In this document: one piece after another, positions 33,797-45,648 of the stretch
How positions within the stretch are numbered: position 1 is the stretch's first letter
Layout: each line of letters starts with the position of its first letter
Origin: Leptobrachium leishanense
Taxonomy: Eukaryota > Chordata > Amphibia > Anura > Megophryidae
Direction of reading: 5' to 3'
Assembly (NCBI GenBank): GCA_009667805.1
Contig: CM019063.1
Coordinates: 408,772,959 to 408,836,958 of the forward strand
Length of the DNA stretch: 64,000 nt
Notes under the pieces: generated by a model
Seen by the model: only the letters and a program-made list of their open reading frames with translations
What the model was told of the DNA's origin: nothing
Database searches by the model: none
Position numbers and translations under genes: made by a program

Positions 33797-34947
33797 CAAG
33801 GCGGTGAAATGGTTCAACAGCAAATCATGGGTAGGTGCTATGGGATGGAGTCCCATTCACCCCTCTTGCTGCTATGGGGGATAGCATTGACAGCTCCCAT
33901 ATCAGTGACCCACCCCCATTGTTTTAAAGCTCTCACCTACCATTCATGACGGGGGGTAGGGGGTTAATCCAGTGACTAGGTAGCGCTAGCTGCTCATATG
34001 CTGTCATTTAAAAAGCCCCATGCAGCTTCATGCTGCAGGCTTTTTATCTGCAAATAGATGAATGGCTGTTCGCCATTTAGTTGATTTGCCATCACCTGTG
34101 CAACTTCAGGCAGAAGCATATTTTTTTATGGGGGTCATTGTGACCCCAATAGGGATTTATTACACAGTACAGTGACAACTGGCTAGCAAGCAGTTGATTT
34201 ACTAGCGCTTCAGAGTCAGATTTCCAGAAATTGACTATTAGGCAATCCATTTTTATAGCTTCATGTTTAAGAAACAAATCCCAAATCGTCCAAAATTCAG
34301 CCAAATTGGGATTCGTAAAGAAACAAAATTAATTTATTAATACATTAATCTATGGCCACTAAAAATCAAATACTCACCTCAGACCCCTCGGTGAACTGAG
34401 CAGGGGAATCCACTGCTTCCTCTTTCCCTGACCAACTGAACATTGGGAACAAATAGTTTCCAGTGGTCTTCCGCTAATCTTTTCGACATCCCAGAAGGAC
34501 CTTACTCACATGAGCTCCTGCAAAGCTCAAGCAAGATTGCATCTGTCTCCATGGGGTCCTTTGGCTGATAGCAGCTGTATCACACAACGTTGATGCCGTT
34601 ATCATTTAGTAACCTCATAAGTATTGCAACTCCAGCTGCTGAGAAAGTGGATCAGTTGGAAACGAGTGTTAAAAGTCAGACACGAAAAGAGAACGGCTGG
34701 CACATATGTTTGCCATTAGCATCTGACTATTACAAGCAAGCTTGGAGTAGGGACCAGGATGAGCCAGAACCTTTAGTATTTAACCAGTTGCAAAACATAG
34801 TAATACACACCACATCTCATTGTAGATTTTATTGAATTAAGTAAACACTTTGAATATTGCAAAAATTGCAAAATCCAATTCATATAGCGTATTCTTACTC
34901 ACTGGCATTTCAGTTATTTAAAAAGATAAAGTTCTATTAAATCCTTA
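33797..34947. other. Intron sequence without recognised features
   Basis: No gene or clear element edge. A block near 33890-33960 (AGCTCCCATATCAGTGACCC) looks repetitive but could not be assigned. Confidence 0.4.
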
Positions 34948-35362
34948 CAGGGTTATTCAAAGAGATCGGAATTGTGGCCGAAAGGTAACCGAACAGTGAA
35001 ATTCAACGTACGGTTATCTTTCCTGGCCATTCGGCTATTCAGAGAGCAGGCAGTTCGCCAAATGTTTTGGCGAATTGCCTGCACATACGGTGCCTGTTCG
35101 TTGCCTGTTCGAAGGCAGTGAAATCCCCATAGACAACCAATGCTTCCTCTATTCCGAGAACAAAAACCAGCAGTGAAAAGTTGCCGAAATGCCCTGCCGT
35201 TCGGTGGTTTCATTCGACTGGTTTATTTAGGCGAATCCCATAGGCTTCAATGTTAAAAATATTCCCGTTTTAATCCAATATCTAATGAACTGTTGATTTA
35301 TAATATTCTGCAGTAAAAAGTCTCTTTATTTTTAGGATCTTTTAGGCATTTTTGGGGATTTT

Positions 35363-36234
35363 CAGGGCTATTCAGAAAGAGGTGAAAACCTTGAGAATGA
35401 CTGGAGAAGTGAAAATTCTATGTCAAAATAGTCAAACCAGAAAAATTATCCCATTTATCTGACTTTCCAAATTGTCTGTTTGCTCTAGATTGTTCAATTG
35501 GCTATTTGGTCTAGAATCAGTGTTTCTCAACTCGTATCTTCAGGAGCCACTAACGGGCCTAATTTGCCAGATATCTGAAGCACAGCACAGGTGATATGAT
35601 TTGCTACTCAGTGATTGCAGTATTCAGTCTGCATTTCCCTAAAGTGATCCTTAAAATAATCTGGCCTGTAGTGGGTCCTGAGGACTGGAGTTGAGAAACC
35701 CTGGTCTAGATTGTTCATTCTCCTGCCAATTCTCAAGGTTTTCACCTCTCTCTGAATAACCCTGATAGTATTATTGAATCATTGTGCTGACTCACTATAG
35801 CTTACACTTCTTCAGTATTTCAGGCTCATAAAAGGTTAAGCTATAGTGAGCCAGCACAATGAGTCAATAATACTATCAGGGATATTCAGAGAGAGGTGAA
35901 AACCTTGAGAATTGGCAGGAGAATGAACAAATAGCCACTTTGGAAAGTGAGATAAATGGGAGAATTTTTCTGGTTTGACTATTTTGACCTAGAATTCAAT
36001 TCTCCACTCATTCTCAAGGTTTTCACCTCTTTCTGAATAGCCCTGTATCAGGGTTATTCAAAAAGCAGTAAAAAGCAGGAGAATGACTGGAGAATGGAAA
36101 ATTCTAGGTCAAAATAGCAGATTTCGAAAGGGAGATGAATGGGAAAAATTTTCTGGTTTGGCAATTTTGACCTAGAATTTTCCATTCTCCAGTCATTCTC
36201 CTGCTTTTCACCTCTCTCTGAATGAATAACCCTG
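35363..36234. mobile_element. Cluster of three foldback MITEs with palindromic spacer
   Basis: Unit A 35363-35764 is interrupted by a small hAT. Spacer 35765-35876 is itself palindromic (ATAGTATTATTGA and inverse). Unit B 35877-36045 and unit C 36049-36234 are each bounded by TAT triplets (35874-35876, 36046-36048, 36235-36237). All share CAGGG..ATTCAGA ends and AGGTGAAAA arms. A and B are mirror images around 35822. Confidence 0.75.
35518..35703. mobile_element. Short hAT MITE
   Basis: CAGTGTTTCTCAACT at the left, AGTTGAGAAACCCTG at the right, with GTCTAGAAT / GTCTAGAT flanks (about 8 bp duplication). 186 bp. Confidence 0.75.
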
Positions 36235-36817
36235 TATGAAAACAAGTCTAGGTACAAGGACCCAGGACTGTTGATTCTTCATTTAAGAAGTCTTTGCCAA
36301 TGCAATTTAGAAGGCATATTGTTAAATAATTGTTCTGTATAAAGGAGCGAGAGGTCTGTGGGAACAGAATCGGCTTCCAGTCAGTCGTTACTCGCAGTGT
36401 CTGTCCTTCTGATGTACTAAATGCCAGAAGCCTCCTCTTTGGGAGCTAGGAGGTTTTCTGGCTGTTTTGCATTTGTATATCTGGCTCTGATACTAGCCAG
36501 TGCCTCACCAGCCACTGACCTCACCGCACGTCACTGTTTTGCGGGTTTCCGTGTGCGTCGCTGAGTGTTGCGGTGAGTGTTCGGCGGGTTTGCGACGGTT
36601 TTTCACTGCACTATGACGGCCCTGTGGTGCTTGCTGAATACACCACAGGGTCGCCGAAATGGGATCGCCAAATCGCACCGATATGAAGAGAACGAAAAGT
36701 CACCGAACGTGCGGTGACTTTTCGATTCTCTTTGAATAACCCTGTTAGCATTTTATCCCATTAATGTATGATTCACACAAGACCCAAAAATGTCCTAGGA
36801 GAAAACCTGGCACACAC

Positions 36818-36967
36818 CTTTTCTTTTTTCGCCTTGAGATTGGTATTCATAAGATCAACGTAGTTTGCTGCTTCATTATACTTTTCTTTATGAAAATAAT
36901 TTAGCTCTTTTAGGACAGTTTGCAATTCCAAGGCATAACAATCCAAGACAGAATCCCTGCAACTGCC
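36818..36967 (-). CDS. il15: Interleukin-15-like cytokine, penultimate coding exon
   Basis: 150 bp, phase 0 at both ends. The acceptor TTTTTTAATTCAG lies right of 36967 and the donor GTGTGTG left of 36818. Translation starts GSCRDSVLDCYALELQTVL. The two cysteines seven apart correspond to mature IL-15 cysteines 35 and 42, which pair with the CxxC of the last exon; the LELQ block after them is conserved in IL-15. The rest corresponds to the middle helices, ending in a lysine-rich K-A-K-K-E-K segment before the splice. Separated from the last exon by 14.2 kb of transposon-filled intron and from the 36 bp exon by 1.7 kb. Confidence 0.85.
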
Positions 36968-38676
36968 CTGAATTAAAAAAGAAATATATATATTATTATA
37001 TATTAACATAAAATATATAGGGCTAGATTACATACTGAATGCCAACTGTTGTGGTCAGATGTGATCGTTAACGTCAGGATAAGTGACTTTAACGCATGCC
37101 CTCCATTTTACCTTCCTAACTCTAAAACCTTGAAAAATCTGTTAGCGAGTTGGTGATTGTGTTAGTTTACGTAAACTTAGTGTACTTTGTGCTCCCCATG
37201 TTAGGTATAAGATGTGCAATCAGTAATTAGCGTTAGAATAAGTAAGGAATTACAAACTCCTAGTGCTATTTACCGCGTCGATGGATTAACAAAATTTTTA
37301 CCGTGTCCTAGAAGTTGGTGCTAATTGATTCCACTTTTGCAGAATCATTTAGCACCACCTAACCCCCCCCCCAAAATCCAATACTCACCTCTTAATGGTG
37401 GTCGTATGCACTGCTTCTTGTCACCGGGAACAGAGTAAGACTGGGGCAAATAGTTCCCAGTCTCCATCTGCAATTACTCTGCGGCGCTGCATGATTTGCT
37501 TCATGTGAGTAGTAATATTGATTCTTATACTCTATATTACACAGGTACATGGCCAAAAAAATTTGGTTTGGCAGATTTTATTTTGGAACTGGAAAATTTT
37601 GGAAATATCAGAAGCGTACAAAATATTCAGATGCCTCTGATATTTGGATACATGCTAAATTTAGTTCACAAAACTGACTTGAACCAAGAAAAAAATAATA
37701 GTAATTTATACAATATCATTTCATTTGCCAGCTCAACTGACTATATTAAATCAGAATCAGAGAGACAATTAGTAAGAGTAATTAATTATAGGCCTGCCCT
37801 GGGGGGATTAATGATTATATGGGCCTGTCCCGGGGGGGGGGATGAATTATAGGGGCCTTCCCTGGGGGGGGGAGTAATTAATTATAGGCCTGCCCTGGGA
37901 GGGGGATTAATGATTATATGGGCCTGCCTGGGGTGGGGATAATTAATTATATGGGCATATTTGCATAATTAAAGTGGGTTTGTCTGGTTGAAGTCCAGGG
38001 CCAATTTTTGTGTCGCAGTCCAGCCCTGGTTAAGGGTCTGTTCTGTAGGTTACTGATAGAATATAAAACAAGTGGGTGGGACGTGTGGGATTACTATGTA
38101 CTGAGATGATGTTCTTTGTGACTTTGTATTGGATTGGGTAATTGGATGTTTGCGCTTTCCTTTCATTTATGCTTCCAGAAACCAAGAATTATAGAAAAAA
38201 AGGATTAATGTCACAGTATGTGCAATTAAATTGAATGGGAACTGTAAAAGTTCCAAAGAGGAGAAGCCTCACATTTGTATCTAATCTGTATCACTCACAG
38301 GTAATGGCTTTTTTTTTCTCATACTGGTACAACCTTTACATGTCCTATAGCAAGTACAAAATATTGCAAAAGTGCAAATACAAGTTTATCACAGGACTTG
38401 GTATTTCAAGTTAAGCAGTAAAGAGGTAATTATTACCACGCCTTATACAATGAAATCAGTGTTGAATGTTTTGGATTAGAGGCATTAGTATTTGTTCAAA
38501 TTATTTTCTTTCATCCACTGGAATATGTAGTAATATAAACGGAAACACGTCTTAGGTTGTCTTTTACTTATTTACTTTATAAGAGCTAATTCTATTGGCA
38601 TGCAATTTTTTTGTATTCTCTTCCCTGTTTAGCAACGGTATATCTCTAATGGAAGATGGACTGTAGTTATACTTAC
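36968..38676. other. IL15-like intron with a GGCCTGCC tandem array and a hAT end
   Basis: 37785-37965 has four to five imperfect units of about 40 bp around ATTAATTATA and GGCCTGCCCTGGGGGG. 37996-38028 ends CAGTCCAGCCCTG and starts CAGGGCCAATTTTTG, resembling a hAT terminus; its partner was not found. The rest is featureless. Confidence 0.45.
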
Positions 38677-38712
38677 ATTGTACGTTGCCGTGTATAGCGT
38701 CAATCCCATTGC
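38677..38712 (-). CDS. il15: Interleukin-15-like cytokine, 36 bp exon
   Basis: A 36 bp, phase 0 exon bounded by TTTTTTTCTTAAATAG (acceptor) and GTAAGTATAA (near-perfect donor). It encodes AMGLTLYTATYN, matching the IL-15 segment between helix A and the first cysteine, where LYT is conserved, and reads in frame into the next exon. Mammalian IL15 also has a very short exon at this place. The exon is too short for ordinary ORF searches. Confidence 0.75.
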
Positions 38713-39202
38713 CTATTTAAGAAAAAAATTATAAATTAGCTTGAGTACGCTCCTGTTACATCGCTACATATAAATATAGGTTGAAAAAAGACCAATGTCC
38801 ATCATGGTCTATTACACATCTTTATGGCTGCTGTTGATCCAAAAGACAGCAAAAACATTGTTGGGGAATTTTACACTTGTGACCAAAAGGGAATAATGTT
38901 AAAAATAATTTTCCCTTGATAAACAAGAATATTTAATGACATTTTATATCCTTATATCCATTTATATAAAATTTTACTAGAAAAGTATTCAGACCTTTTT
39001 AAAGTTGACAGTTAGATTGGATAAAACAACATGTTTATGAACAGCATTCGACATTGTATTGCTCTTATTGTAAAAATAATTTTGTCATTGACAAAATCTC
39101 GTTTCTTCAAGTCACAGTGGATGACCTTGTCTCCTTTGTAAAGTCCTGCTAATAAGCGGGTCATCAGAGAGCTTTTAGTATATATTTAAACAATGCAATC
39201 AA
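38713..39202. other. No recognised feature
   Basis: Searched on the minus strand for the expected helix A exon of the IL15-like gene; none found here. Confidence 0.4.
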
Positions 39203-40149
39203 TTAAAGGAACACTCTACAGGTCCTGATCACTTTATCTTTTTTGTAGTGGTGAGGATGTAAGGAGTGCCCCCCAGCCCAGCGAAGTGGTAGAAAATGCT
39301 GGGTGAAGTGGAGAGGTTTGCTCCACCCCAATGTGGTAGGATGACCAAGCTTCTCCTCAGGCAACTCGAAAGTTCACAAAAGGTAATATGCTTTATTTGC
39401 ATATGGGCCTCACAGCAGGCATTACAAAAACAAAAAGCAATCACAAAAAAAACCTACTCCTAATAGGAGACTAACTCACAAATATCTCCCTCACTGTCCC
39501 ACTGATCAGCTTCCCTGATTCCAGTGATATTAAACATATCAAAATAAACCAGTTACTCAAACTGACTCACTGTTCAGACCTTGCTGCCTCCCTGGCAGGC
39601 TTCCAGTCTCTCTCTTCCCCACACCCCTCACAGGTGAGCCCTTTATCATCCTCAATTTGCATACCTAGGTTTTAACTCCTCAGGCGCTGCGGCTAGGCAG
39701 GGCACACTGCTACTCCACCCAGCGTCACAGGCAGCCAGGGAATTTGAATTTTATGGCTGCCGGTTACAAGTTCAGCTACTGGTAATATTGGCACACACAG
39801 AGAGTGCCGACATCACTATCCCTGAGACCAATCGCATTTGCAATCGTTCTCAGACATTCCGTAAAATTCGCAAGTCCCATTGCGATGCCCAATTTGTGCT
39901 TCATATGCTACTCAAGTACGGCAGGGGCATAATTGCACAGAAAAGACTCAGGGACTTCCGGGTTTGAGAGTCGCCAAGCTGAAGAGGAGGAGCAACACAT
40001 GACAAGGCAGAAAAGATTTAAAAATCACCCTAAAGTAAGAAAAATGTAAAAAAATAAAAATAATTGGGCAGAGGCTGTCAGCGTTCTCTGCCCAGTTATT
40101 TACAGGCAAGAAAAGGGACACTCTAGTTTTCAGCTGAGTGTTCCTTTAA
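39203..40149. mobile_element. TTAA-flanked element with AGGAACACTC ends
   Basis: TTAAAGGAACACTC at 39203 and the inverse GAGTGTTCCTTTAA ending at 40149. No transposase. TTAA edges are the hallmark of piggyBac-type insertion. Confidence 0.65.
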
Positions 40150-41087
40150 CTGCGGAGGACGTGTGGGGAACGTCCTCATTGACTCCCGCTATGTGGTGGA
40201 TGTTCCCCACACGTCCTCCGCAAGCGGGAGCCCCCACAGAGATACTCACCTCTCTGTCCGGGGTCCCACAACGTTTTTACCTCAGTGAAGTCAGACGCTG
40301 AATTTAAACCCCTCCCGACGTCAATGACGTCATCGCGCCATACGCGATGACGTCATTTCCAGGCGACCCCCCGGCAATGCTGGGAAATTGCCTGAAATGA
40401 AGGGGGGATCCGTTCAAATCCCTCTCCCTCCCGATCAGGAGGGACCAGCGCCACAAGCCAGGCACCGCTTAAAAGGGGAGAGTCTCCCCTTTTAAGCGGT
40501 GTCTGGCTTTAACCCCTCAGACACGGGACACGATTCGGCGCCGAATCGCGGTCTAGCTCCGGTGGGGGCCGCCATCTTGGATGGCGGCTCTACCTCCGGG
40601 TCTAGCTGCCCGGGGATTTCCCAAGGAAATTCCCTGGTGGAGATAGGGGTTTCCTTTGAACCCTGATATCTCCAGAATGATGCTGCACTAATGATTTTTT
40701 TCTATGGGGTGCGTTTGCTAAAAATCACATAATTCCCCCGAAAAAAATGTAACGAGTCCCCATTTCAAATTTTTGTACAACTGCACCCCATAGAAAATAT
40801 AACTTCAAACGCGCATGTGAAAAAATGTAAAAAAAAACACTGCACATGCTGTAGATGATTAAAAATTTAATTTTTATTGCATTTTTGTTATAATATACAG
40901 GCAGGACATGAAGTATACATATAAAAATTATATATTATGAATCTGCAGAGTCTGCCAGAAAAAAATAAAAAATATTTCTGGGTCATATAAAACGTGGCTT
41001 CTAATCCCGTTTAAACATGATTGAGCAAAAGCGGTAAAAATGAGATCAGCACACAGACGTGAAATGGCTTAGCAGTGAAGGGGTTAA
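40146..41087. mobile_element. piggyBac-like non-autonomous element(s), abutting the previous one
   Basis: From TTAA at 40146-40149 to GTGAAGGGGTTAA ending at 41087. It starts with an inverted repeat (GGAGGACGTGTGGGGAAC and inverse, 40154-40222); a related hairpin is at 63160-63240. 40510-41087 is the inverse of 17155-17985. Confidence 0.6.
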
Positions 41088-41250
41088 GGTTAACAAATTG
41101 AATTTTTTAGTCTCTCTTCATAACTAAAATTTTCCATTCCTTTTTATTACTGTTGTAGCTTGCATCAGCACTTTCCCCAACTCTGTAATATCCTTCTTCA
41201 ATGCTGGTTCCCAAAACAGCACAGCATATTCTAGATGGGGTGATGTAAGT
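41088..41250 (-). pseudogene. Jockey-superfamily LINE (CR1/L2-like) RT C-terminal scrap
   Basis: The minus-strand translation gives LEYAVLFWEPALKKDITEL, then TKKFNLLTL, the conserved end of CR1/L2-type reverse transcriptase regions (LEYA..WSP, DI..LE..Q..A, RL..LNL.TL). About 50 codons with stop codons. Confidence 0.55.
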
Positions 41251-41526
41251 AGTTTTTATTGAATGCATGGGTAAGATAGACATATAATGGAATGACTGGT
41301 ACTACAGCTTACAGGAGACTGCAAATATAATGCTTGCCATGCAGAACCTGTAAAAACAGCCATTGCAAACACCACTGTACAAAGTCATTTTATATCCTTA
41401 ACATCAAAGGTATTAATCCAATACATACTAACACAGAACATGGATAATGGATTAACATAAATCTTATGTTTTATTTCCCTGCCTAACAAGGACCGGCTCT
41501 TTAAACAAGTCAAAAGGCTGCACTTT

Positions 41527-41802
41527 AGGTGGGGTCAGATGAGCGCACTTTTTGCTGTCTGTCGTAGCTTTTCAAAGGAGTCAATAGAGAACAACACGTG
41601 GAGTACGTGCGCACTTTTTCACGCGTGGACAATTTATGTTGCAACAGACACCAAAGTAGCGTCGATGTGAAAAAGCTACACGGACGTAGAGAAACTCCTG
41701 CATACAGCTTTTTTTTTCTTTTTCTCAACATCAGTCAAAACTAAATGATACAAAGTCCATCCGTTACTGTGCGCAATCAGTGCGATCATCTCACCCCAGC
41801 CT
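41527..41802. mobile_element. MITE with AGGTGGGGTCAGATGAGCGC ends
   Basis: The left end is matched by the inverse of the right end (GCGATCATCTCACCCCAGCCT). A relative with AGGCTAGGG ends is at 47940-48376. The target duplication could not be fixed. Confidence 0.5.
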
Positions 41803-41896
41803 AGAGGGACACTACCACTTACATAAGGTAACTTACATAGATTACTTGTGCATTACAAAAACACTTTATAAAACACATGCAGCTATTTTTTATTAA

Positions 41897-42797
41897 CCGG
41901 GTTATCCAAAGAGATCCGAATTGCTTGAGAAAGGTAACCGAACGCTGAAAATCACCGTTCGGTTACCTTTCTTGGCCATTCGGCTATCCAGAGAGCAGGC
42001 AATTCGACAAATCCTGGCGAATTGCCTGCACATATGGTGCCTGTTTTGTGCCTGTTCGAGGGCAGTGAAATCCCCATAAAAAAGCACTGCTTCGGCTATT
42101 CAGAGAACACAAACCAGCAGTGAAAGGTTCCCCTAATGTCCTGCCATTCGGTGATTTCATGCGGCAAGTTAATTCAGGAGAATCCCATAGACTTCAATGT
42201 TAAAAATATTCCCGTTTTAATTCAATATCTAATAAACCGTTCATTATAAAATTCTGCAGCAGAAAGTCTCTTTATTTATAGATTTTTTAGGATACTTTAA
42301 GCATTTTTCTTAATTTTATTTTATTTTATTTTTTTAAAAGTCTGATTTTTTTATTTTTTTAAGTTTACTTATTTTTTCTGTAACAACCCTTTTTATTATC
42401 ATTCCCTGGACCTCCTGTGTAAATTTCAGACATTTTCGCTCAGTAGTTTTTTTGCAAACAGCGTTTCATTTTCACAGATTCATAGGAACTGTTTTGCTAA
42501 TTTATTCACTGCCTCTTCTGCGTCTCAGCTGCTTCGGCTCTGTGTGATTCGGCTGCTGCTCGGGTTTTTCGAAGGTTAATCCAGATGTTTTTGCTTGTTT
42601 TCGGCGTGCATTCGGTGGGTTTTGCGGTTAGTTTTCGTCGGGTTTGCGGGGCCTTTCCCTGCAATTCGGGGACCCTGTGGTGTTTGCTGAATACACCGCA
42701 GGGTCACTGAAATGGGATCGGCAAAAGGAACCGAATTGAAGAGAACGAAAAGTCACCGAACGTGTGGTGACTTTTCGAATCTCTTTGAATAACCCTG
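41897..42797. mobile_element. Harbinger-like element, CAGGGTTATTCA family
   Basis: Ends CCGGGTTATCCAAAGAGATC and CTCTTTGAATAACCCTG, flanked by TAA at 41894-41896 and 42798-42800. 901 bp, no transposase. The most complete single copy of this family in the window. Confidence 0.78.
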
Positions 42798-43057
42798 TAA
42801 GTAATTGCATGCAAAAAGGAAAAATAAAATTAGGTTTTTTATCTTTACTTTTCATTAGCTGCATTTTGCCCAATGATGCAACATTCCCCAAAAGCTTTTC
42901 TTCTTCTGATCTTGTTTATTTAATCTAAACTATTTAACAGTTAATGAGGTGAAGGAGGGAATGTTTAGATTAGGCGGCATGGTGTGTATTGTGTTGTCAA
43001 GGCTACTTTTTTGCAACACAAAAGATCGGAAAATGGATGCACCCAGTGACACATATA

Positions 43058-43288
43058 GGGCTCTGTTCTTAGCGCTAAAATTAGATTGCACAGCGCTGCA
43101 GTGTGATCGCAGAGGAAGACTGGGAATTATTTAAACTCGTGTAAGCTAGCGCAATCACCATGTGCTTATGGATTTTTCATGGGTTTAGTGCCAGGAATGT
43201 AATATGGGGGGGGGCATGCGTTAATGTCACTTATCCTGGTGGTAACACTTACTCATCCGACTGCTAACTTCACTATGGAATAGGGCCC
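43058..43288. mobile_element. MITE with GGGCTCTGTTC / GGAATAGGGCCC ends
   Basis: 231 bp, flanked by ATA at 43055-43057 and 43289-43291. A 3 bp duplication is compatible with a PIF/Harbinger family. Confidence 0.6.
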
Positions 43289-43519
43289 ATAGAGTGAAAT
43301 ATTTTCTTAACTAAACATACAGGAGAAAAACAAAGCGCATATAAGATATCAATAAAATAAACAAAAGAAAGACATTTCATTTTTTGGTGGTAATGGTCCT
43401 TTAAAAGAAACACAAACATAAAAATATTGTTGCTGCTTGGACATAGAAATGCAAAAATGCACACAAATAAATTAAAAGAGACAAAAAGGGAAAACAAATA
43501 AACACAAGGGGTACACTAA

Positions 43520-43704
43520 CAGGGTTATTCAGAGAGCGTGAAAAGCAGGAGAATGACTGGAGATTGACTATTTTGACCTAGAATTTTTCAGTCAATTTGG
43601 AAAGTGAGATGAAAGGGAGAATTTTTCTGGTTTGGCTATTTTGACCTAGAATTTTCCATTCTCCAGCCATTCTCCTGCTTTTCACCGCTCTCTGAATAAC
43701 CCTG
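43520..43704. mobile_element. Foldback MITE, CAGGGTTATTCA family
   Basis: 185 bp hairpin flanked by TAA at 43517-43519 and 43705-43707; same family as 13794-13975. Confidence 0.8.
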
Positions 43705-44164
43705 TAAGTAATGAAGGCTCCTGAGTGTGGAAAGAGGGGGAAGGGACCTGTATATAGCCCCAGATTAGTATCCTAGTGTCGGTGTCGCACAGATCCAAAT
43801 AGCACAATAGAAAGGTCTGACCAGATTAAACCATAGGAAACAGGCCTTCTCGACTCTGCAGTAATATGACAGGAGGAAGTTGAATGCATGAATTGCTGGA
43901 AGCTATTCTTCTAAGGATTTTGCTTGAACAGGGACTCATTAAAGTGATGGGTTTAGGTCACTAGACCAAAGACAACACCTAAGACTACATAGCCAAGTAT
44001 TCACAATTGCAGGATCTTTATCATATATGTTTTTCTCTCCAGTTAGTGATTTGACAGTTGTGAAATATGAATTGGAACTGATTGAACGCCAGAATTATAT
44101 GCACAATTGTTTTAAACAAGAGTCAGTTAAGGAGATCTAGTAGGAAATGCATATAGGTAAAATA
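43705..44164. other. No recognised feature
   Basis: No frame or repeat edge that I can support. Confidence 0.4.
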
Positions 44165-44360
44165 GTGTCAGCTGGGTTTAGTAGAGGTAACATCACTGCT
44201 CTATAACTGTGGAGAGAGACTGTGGAGACACAGGTTCAATCCCAGCAAGAGCACCTCTCCAGTAAGTGTCCTCGGGCAAGACACCTAACGGTACATACTC
44301 GCCACCCAGGACATACTTGAAAACAAGAGAAATCTCAATGTATCCTTCCTGGTAAAATCC
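44165..44360 (+). mobile_element. tRNA-derived SINE
   Basis: Contains a pol III B box GGTTCAATCC (44233-44242) with an A-box-like GTTTAGTAGAGG about 60 bases earlier, then an unrelated body and a tail with GAGAAATCTCAATGTATCC. The tail is the unit of the minisatellite at 3426-3849. It would be copied by a partner LINE sharing that tail. Confidence 0.65.
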
Positions 44361-45648
44361 TTCCTCAAAAAAAAATAGAAGAATACGGGAGTATCTCTAA
44401 ATATAAAACACAAAATGAAATATAATAGTGCAATACTCCAAGGAAACAGTTCATGTACTTTGGCCCCCAGTAAATCACACTCACTAGAGGTATATTGAAT
44501 GCAGGCACATATAATGTATATTGTATCAATCCTGGATTAACTCAGCCTCCACGCTGCAACTTCACCTCTGAAGACACAGGGATCCAGAACTTTGGCCACC
44601 CAGACAGTGTACGGCTGCTGTTCCCTCTCCCACAGCCTCCAATCACTGCAGCTGGGTCCAAAAACTCACTTACCATATGAGGTAAGGGATCTGGTTCACA
44701 ATGGATATATAATGGCCGCAAAAAATCTTTCATACACACTACTAGTGGTGATAAAAGACAGGGGTATTTATTAATCTGTATATATAAAATAAAAAAACTA
44801 AAAGCACATCTGGCACATTTCATGGGTCCAATCTGACAGAGATAAAGACACACTGAACCAACTCCAACCATTAAACGCCCGCATTCCCAATACATGATGG
44901 GAACGGAAGTCTCTAGCTCTCATTTCCTACTGTGCACACCAATAGAATACATTTTTCTTGGGCATACGCCAGTATCACCCGGTGCTATCTTTGAAATTCC
45001 TTTTCCCCCGTTTCAGATTTCTTGCGCATGCGGCAACTGCTCCGAGCACCATCTTTAAAAGTGCGGAGACCAAACCGACATGTACTACCGATGACTCTCG
45101 AAATGAAATCTTATACATTTCTCTTTAGACGTCTATTTCACCTATATTAAAACTTGATTTAATCACGGTTAAATATAATGAGCACAAAACGGTCAAAATA
45201 AGTTCAACACATGTGTGAAATGGCTCAGCAACAAAGGATAAATATGATGGACCAGAACTGCTTTAATCAAAATTGTGCAATTTGAATGACATATTTAAAG
45301 GGAAATACTGAATATCAAAGGACAGTGCAATTCATTTTAGTTCTAAACGAGGTATGGGGAAGCTTCATAATTTGGAATTTAAAACTTTTAGGGCACATTT
45401 CTGTGTTAATGCATCTTTGTTAGTGTATCTAGTTTAGACTCCACATTCTCACTTGTGACATTTCTAAAAAGGTCATAAAATAGACTGCCTGTCCCTCTGA
45501 AGAATTGGTTGTGATAGACAGACAGAATTAAAACTTTCAAGAAACAAAGAAGCATTAATTATCCTGGAAAGAACACCAGGCAAAAACTTGAAAATAATAT
45601 TAGTGTGCTCTATAAGTCAATAATAATCATAACAAAATGTTTACACAT
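44361..45648. other. Unassigned, possibly retroelement terminal sequence
   Basis: 44860-45060 has a CpG-rich block with GCGCATGCGGC and TATTTATTAATCTG-type text similar to PLE terminal regions. No boundary, hammerhead or gene found. Confidence 0.3.

Larger units (their letters stand above)
34948..36744. mobile_element. Harbinger-like element (CAGGGTTATTCA family) with nested MITEs
   Basis: Ends CAGGGTTATTCAAAGAGATC and CTCTTTGAATAACCCTG, flanked by TTA at 34945-34947 and 36745-36747. Same family as 21380-22283 and 41897-42797 but doubled in length by internal insertions at 35363-36234. Confidence 0.8.

Noticed and set aside
42838..42900. Possible IL15 helix A exon (LGNVASLGKMQLMK)
   Set aside because: The donor GTAAAG would leave phase 1, incompatible with the phase 0 start of the 36 bp exon, and the acceptor side lacks a pyrimidine tract.
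44233..44242. tRNA gene
   Set aside because: Only the B box and a weak A box are present; no cloverleaf, and the sequence continues into a SINE body and tail.
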